Shown piece after piece: positions 44,414 through 47,654 of a stretch of DNA of 47,654 nt. The stretch lies in assembly GCA_021413705.1 (NCBI GenBank), contig JAIOPX010000321.1, positions 1 through 47,654 on the forward strand. Reading direction: 5' to 3'. How positions within the stretch are numbered: position 1 is the first letter of the stretch; the number at the start of each line of letters is the position of its first letter. This DNA comes from Planctomycetota bacterium. Its GTDB lineage: Bacteria > Planctomycetota > Planctomycetia > Pirellulales > UBA7805. The notes beneath the pieces were generated by a model. It did not search any database. It worked only from the letters and a program-made list of their open reading frames with translations, and was not told the origin of the DNA. Position numbers and translations under genes: made by a program.

Positions 44414-45838
44414 TTACTTCGGCACCGGTTTCGGCTCAGGTTTCAATCGTTCCAAAAACGCAACCAGGGCCGTCACCTCGGCCGGTGAGAGATGTTGAGC
44501 GAAGGCTGGCATGTTGCCGCCACCCTGGATTACTTGGCGGATCAGTTCATCGCGGTTGAGACTGGAGGCAACGTACGTGAGATCGGGACCGCGCTGGCCA
44601 CCTTCTCCGTCGAGCGCATGACAATTGCGGCACGACTTGTTTTGAAAAACGACGGCCCCCTGCATTTGTAGAGGTTGGAGTTGTTTCACGATCCGTGGCG
44701 GAACGGGCGTGCCACTCCAAGCTTTCATATCAGGCGACCAGGGCGACGTATGCCCCAGCCAGGTCAACGTGCCGTAGGTGGCCAAGGCAATCAACACAGT
44801 CAGCACGGCTATGGGTCGTCGCCGTGGACTTCGCTCTCCTTTGCCGGCAACAAACGGGACCAGAATCAACGCCGCCAGCAACACCACCGGCAGAATGAGA
44901 ATAATGGCCGTTTCCAAATCGGGCGGGCTGAGGGCCAACAGCGCGAACGCGGAAAGAAAATACCAATCGGGACGCGGTTCGGCGGCGACCATGGCGGGAT
45001 CTGGAACCAGGCCTGGCCCCTTCGGCCCAATGATCGCGGAGATGACCACTACAAAGATCACCGCCAGCGAAGAGAAAATGGCGTCGCGCATGATGGCCGC
45101 TGGAAAGAAGCCTTCGCCCCGCTTCAGGATTTCCTGGTAGGTGGCGGGATACGTCACCGGGCTCACCAGTCGCCCGGCCACGGGAGGCTCGGATACGCCG
45201 TGTCGCAGGACGAGCCACAAGTGTACGCCCAGGCTGGTCAACAGCAGCCCGGGTATGACGAACACATGCAGCGTGAAAAAGCGGCTGAGCGTATCGGCGC
45301 CGATGATCGGCCCGCCGAGCATCATGCGAACCAGCGCGGGGCCGACATACGGAACGCGGCCGAGCATGGCGGCCCCCACGCCCAGTCCCCAGTAGGCATC
45401 CTGGTCCCACCGCAGAACTTGCCCCGTGAAGGCCATGCCGAGTGTCAGCACCAACAGCGCCACGCCAATGAGCCAGGTCATCTCGCGGGGAAACTTGAAC
45501 GACCCCATCAGGAAGACCTGAATCATGTGGGCGATCATCAATACGATCATTGCCGTAGCCGCGTTGTTGTGAATCGCTCTGATCAACCAACCCAGCGGTT
45601 GCTGGTAGGTCATGTAGTCGAGCGAGTTCCACGCTTCGCCTGCCGATGGCACGTAAACCAAAGAGAGGCAGATGCCAGTGACGATCTGCAACAGCAGCAT
45701 CGTGAGCGCCGAGGAGCCAAACACATACCACCACCGCGATCCGGAAGGCGTGGGATGCAACAGCATCGGCACCAGGACATCGCGAATGCCCAGCCGGAAG
45801 TCGATCCAATCGGCAATGGTTTTGAGAGTGCGTTTCAT
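44414..45838 (-). CDS. Cytochrome b (b6-type) fused to a C-terminal cytochrome c domain
   Basis: 474 residues. The N-terminal two-thirds is cytochrome b with both heme pairs: HNNAATAMIVLMIAH (13 residues between the histidines) and HVFVIPGLLLTSLGVH (14 between), the latter spacing as in cytochrome b6. GWLIRAIHNN and the Qo-site PDWYFLSAFALL are present. About eight helices are seen. The last 90 residues are a cytochrome c domain with CRNCH and the distal methionine in NMPAFAQHLSP. It is the membrane core of a quinol:cytochrome c oxidoreductase. The ATG overlaps the Rieske gene's TGA as ATGA. Confidence 0.95.
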   Translation of the reverse strand: MKRTLKTIADWIDFRLGIRDVLVPMLLHPTPSGSRWWYVFGSSALTMLLLQIVTGICLSLVYVPSAGEAWNSLDYMTYQQPLGWLIRAIHNNAATAMIVLMIAHMIQVFLMGSFKFPREMTWLIGVALLVLTLGMAFTGQVLRWDQDAYWGLGVGAAMLGRVPYVGPALVRMMLGGPIIGADTLSRFFTLHVFVIPGLLLTSLGVHLWLVLRHGVSEPPVAGRLVSPVTYPATYQEILKRGEGFFPAAIMRDAIFSSLAVIFVVVISAIIGPKGPGLVPDPAMVAAEPRPDWYFLSAFALLALSPPDLETAIILILPVVLLAALILVPFVAGKGERSPRRRPIAVLTVLIALATYGTLTWLGHTSPWSPDMKAWSGTPVPPRIVKQLQPLQMQGAVVFQNKSCRNCHALDGEGGQRGPDLTYVASSLNRDELIRQVIQGGGNMPAFAQHLSPAEVTALVAFLERLKPEPKPVPK

Positions 45839-46416
45839 GACTTTGGCTTATACACTTCAGGCAAATCCTGCAACGTCGGCATGTGGCCGACGTAGGCTTT
45901 AAGCTCGCCATCTGTTATTTCATAACTGTATTGGTAGAGCGGCCGAGGGGGAGGGCCGCTGGCGTGATCTCCGTTTTCGTAGTAGACGCCGCCATGGCAG
46001 GGACACATGAACAAGCCCGATTGCGGGAACCACGAGACAGGGCAACCAAGATGCGTGCAGTTGACGGCGAAGACTTGGAACTCGGTGTCGCTTAGACGAC
46101 GAACATAGGCCGCCGTTCTGGCAACAATGCCCGTCCACGGTTGCGTGGCGGCCGGACTATCAAACGTGACAAGCTGAGTGGCCCCAATCGCGAAGGTGTC
46201 TAGCTTCCCCAGCGAGATCAACTTGCTGCTGGACTTGTTCCTCATGGGAGAAAGCAGGAAGCCGAGGATTGGCACGCCGGCGCAGGCCACGGCGATGGTC
46301 CCCGTCAGGCCAGCCAGCCAGCTCAGGATGCGGCGACGGGCCGGCGACGTGGGTGGCGGGCAACCGGGCATCTCGGGGAGCGGCACATCCGATGGGTTGC
46401 TTGGAATATGCGTCAT
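45835..46416 (-). CDS. Rieske iron-sulfur protein
   Basis: 193 residues. A Pro-rich cytoplasmic N-terminus is followed by one helix (ILSWLAGLTGTIAVACAGVP) that anchors the protein. The [2Fe-2S] ligands are in CTHLGC and CPCHGGVYYENGD, complete with the two histidines. PPPRPLYQYSYEI follows. It transfers electrons from quinol to cytochrome c in the bc complex. ATGA overlaps exist at both ends (with the di-heme cytochrome upstream and cytochrome b downstream), so translation of the three is coupled. Confidence 0.96.
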   Translation of the reverse strand: MTHIPSNPSDVPLPEMPGCPPPTSPARRRILSWLAGLTGTIAVACAGVPILGFLLSPMRNKSSSKLISLGKLDTFAIGATQLVTFDSPAATQPWTGIVARTAAYVRRLSDTEFQVFAVNCTHLGCPVSWFPQSGLFMCPCHGGVYYENGDHASGPPPRPLYQYSYEITDGELKAYVGHMPTLQDLPEVYKPKS

Positions 46417-47303
46417 CGATCGACCCCTTTCTTTGCCGGAAGCGGTACGGAAGGAACGGCCTTTCGCCAGGATGCGATATAGGCAACGATCTGATCAACC
46501 TCTCGCCATTTCGCCTCGGCATTTTCGGGCGTCACTTCTGTCAGTGCAAAATAGCTGGGCATGGCCTCTTTGCCTCGGGTTTTCAAGTCGGCTCGCCCGG
46601 TAAAGATCAAGGTACGAATGGCTTGATCGCTCAACAGAGACAACAGTGCCGAATCATTGAGCGGGCCTGCTTCCGCCCCTTTGCCTTCATCGCCGTGGCA
46701 GTGGGCACAAAAAACACCGAACAACTTCGCTCCCACGGCTACATCCGCCGGATCGCTGCTGCCGGGGCCGGAGTGATAGGGAGGGATCACCTGGTTCCGC
46801 CTGTCATCGAGAGAATTGTGCAGTTGCCCCCTCTTCATGCCGTCGGCGACGATTTCCACTTGCTGCGGAGTCAGCCCTTCGCCGTTTGTGGTGACAAACG
46901 GCGGCATCAGGGTGCCCGGGCGGCCGTTAGAGATAATGTCCGACAGTTGCTTTTCAGAAATCATAGCCAGGAAGAGCTTATTGCCGATGGGTGGAGCAGC
47001 CCCTTGCAGTCCGCCGTCGCCATGACAGCCGGAGCAGTTGTTGGCGAAGAGCCTGTGAAAATCCGCAACTTCGCTGGGGGGCTTTGGGCGGTTTTTCTTG
47101 TTTGGTTGGTAGAGGATGGAGTTGTAGTTTTGATTGCAGCCGAGAGTCATCAATAATATGGTGGCAACAAACACTAGGGTCTGTCGGAAAACGACCACTT
47201 CGATCAGCCGCAGGGCGCTAGCCCCCGGTTTGGCGTCGGCTCTCGCACAGAACCGGACGCTAGCGCGTGGCTGCTGATGTTTTCCGACAAATGAAATCTT
47301 CAT
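46413..47303 (-). CDS. Di-heme cytochrome c lipoprotein with repeat-derived N-terminal leader
   Basis: 296 residues if started at the ATG at 47303, whose ATGA overlaps the stop of the upstream gene. Residues about 4-40 are coded by a family C repeat. Next comes a lipoprotein signal (TLVFVATILLMTLGC) with the lipobox cysteine in TLGC. A start at a GTG near 47190, just after the repeat, would give a normal lipoprotein. Two cytochrome c domains follow: ANNCSGCHGDGGLQGAAPP with the methionine in MPPFVTTNGE, and FCAHCHGDEGKGAEAGP with AMPSYFALTE. The carboxyl end overlaps the Rieske start. It is the electron acceptor or relay of the operon. Confidence 0.9.
   Translation of the reverse strand: MKISFVGKHQQPRASVRFCARADAKPGASALRLIEVVVFRQTLVFVATILLMTLGCNQNYNSILYQPNKKNRPKPPSEVADFHRLFANNCSGCHGDGGLQGAAPPIGNKLFLAMISEKQLSDIISNGRPGTLMPPFVTTNGEGLTPQQVEIVADGMKRGQLHNSLDDRRNQVIPPYHSGPGSSDPADVAVGAKLFGVFCAHCHGDEGKGAEAGPLNDSALLSLLSDQAIRTLIFTGRADLKTRGKEAMPSYFALTEVTPENAEAKWREVDQIVAYIASWRKAVPSVPLPAKKGVDR
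47182..47289. repeat. REP-like family C, copy 3, with 11-base outer stem, inside the cytochrome c gene
   Basis: The 47203-47278 core matches copies 1 and 2. It is enclosed by TGTCGGAAAAC (47182-47192) and GTTTTCCGACA (47279-47289), a perfect extra stem. It lies in frame between the coupled start codon and the lipoprotein signal. Confidence 0.88.
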
Positions 47304-47654
47304 GGCCTGGGCTCCTTCGGCTCCGGCCCTTCGCTCATGGCCTTCTCGGCATGCACCTTCTCGCTGCGCGTCACCACAATGCCCATGACCAACCCGTACG
47401 CGAACTGCGAGGCGACAAACCACTTCCAGTCCACCTGCCTCTCCAGTTCTGGATTAAGAACTCCCATGAAGGAGTAGATCGCCCCGGTCCAGAGGATCGG
47501 CCCTACGATGCCTCCCCAGAAAATCGGCCAACGAGGCAGCGTGGGCAACAACACGCCAAAGAACATGCCGACTCCTAGTGAAGTCAATCCATGAATCAAT
47601 GTGGCCACAATCAGTCCCGTGGCGCTGAACTGCTCTGGATGCTCGGCCACCGAG
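47300..47654 (-). CDS. Multi-pass membrane protein, first gene seen of the respiratory operon (N-terminus cut off or GTG start at edge)
   Basis: At least 116 residues, open to the right edge. If GTG at 47648-47650 is the start it reads AEHPEQFSATGLIVATLIHG. Three to four helices are seen: GLIVATLIHGLTSLGVGMFF, FWGGIVGPILWTGAIYSFMG and FVASQFAYGLVMGIVVTRSE. The frame may well continue upstream as a longer protein. The tail EGPEPKEPRP ends in TGA overlapping the cytochrome c ATG. Small membrane proteins of this kind precede cytochrome genes in planctomycete respiratory clusters; no family name is given. Confidence 0.7.
   Translation of the reverse strand, partial: SVAEHPEQFSATGLIVATLIHGLTSLGVGMFFGVLLPTLPRWPIFWGGIVGPILWTGAIYSFMGVLNPELERQVDWKWFVASQFAYGLVMGIVVTRSEKVHAEKAMSEGPEPKEPRP

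Noticed and set aside
8802-47278. CRISPR array made of the family C repeats
   Set aside because: The copies are kilobases apart with no regular spacers and no cas genes.

Overview
This is an AT-moderate to GC-rich bacterial chromosome segment with the signature of a planctomycete, most likely of the Pirellulales type. The reasons are a large Hanks-type kinase, a DUF1598-like secreted protein, a DUF6800-like 62-residue protein, separate coaC and coaB genes, a TMTC-like membrane/TPR protein, many secreted proteins of unknown function, and a very high density of short palindromic repeats, nearly always in inverted pairs. The phylum call rests on recognition of families, not on a search. I saw no rRNA, tRNA, CRISPR array, transposase or phage gene.

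Layout. 1-6 kb: the N-terminal part of a protein kinase (cut by the window edge), two secreted proteins, a pterin dehydratase, a 45-residue membrane protein too short for routine ORF calling, and a DUF1598-like protein. 6-10 kb: csrA, a 2TM-RCK potassium channel, and argJ-argC for arginine synthesis. 10-12.4 kb: a GT-C-like membrane protein with a C-terminal TPR array, coupled to a second TPR gene. 12.5-18.1 kb: a leftward housekeeping run in transcription order aroF (DAHP synthase), tpiA, secG, yicC, gmk, rpoZ, coaC, coaB. 18.3-20.3 kb: a two-gene HEPN-like module downstream of pheA. 20.7-25.5 kb: dnaK and clpB, reading right, with a clear terminator between them. 25.5-33.9 kb: small and secreted proteins, an ExeA-like ATPase, rsmE, a TPR-like membrane protein, a UvrD/PcrA helicase and a secreted TIM-barrel-like protein. 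34-39.4 kb: an accessory stretch of small acidic cytoplasmic proteins of visibly lower GC, interrupted by a GC-rich ARPP-1-like secreted protein. 39.5-47.65 kb: a cardiolipin synthase, then a leftward respiratory operon (membrane protein, di-heme cytochrome c, Rieske protein, cytochrome b fused to cytochrome c, CtaG fused to a CcoG/NapH-like iron-sulfur protein, FixH/YtkA-like protein) tied together largely by ATGA stop/start overlaps.

The most striking theme is the relation of the palindromic repeats to genes. At least nine sequence-unrelated families share one architecture: each arm is itself a hairpin, and two arms face each other across a short spacer. Several arms begin with GTAG, and this TAG is the stop codon of the neighbouring gene (2634, 2737, 32492, 41041). 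Others lie in frame inside genes. They make the linker of the CtaG/iron-sulfur fusion, the N-terminal leaders of the FixH-like protein and the di-heme cytochrome c, and probably a low-complexity insert in the helicase. If expressed as predicted, this strain is turning REP-like DNA into protein.
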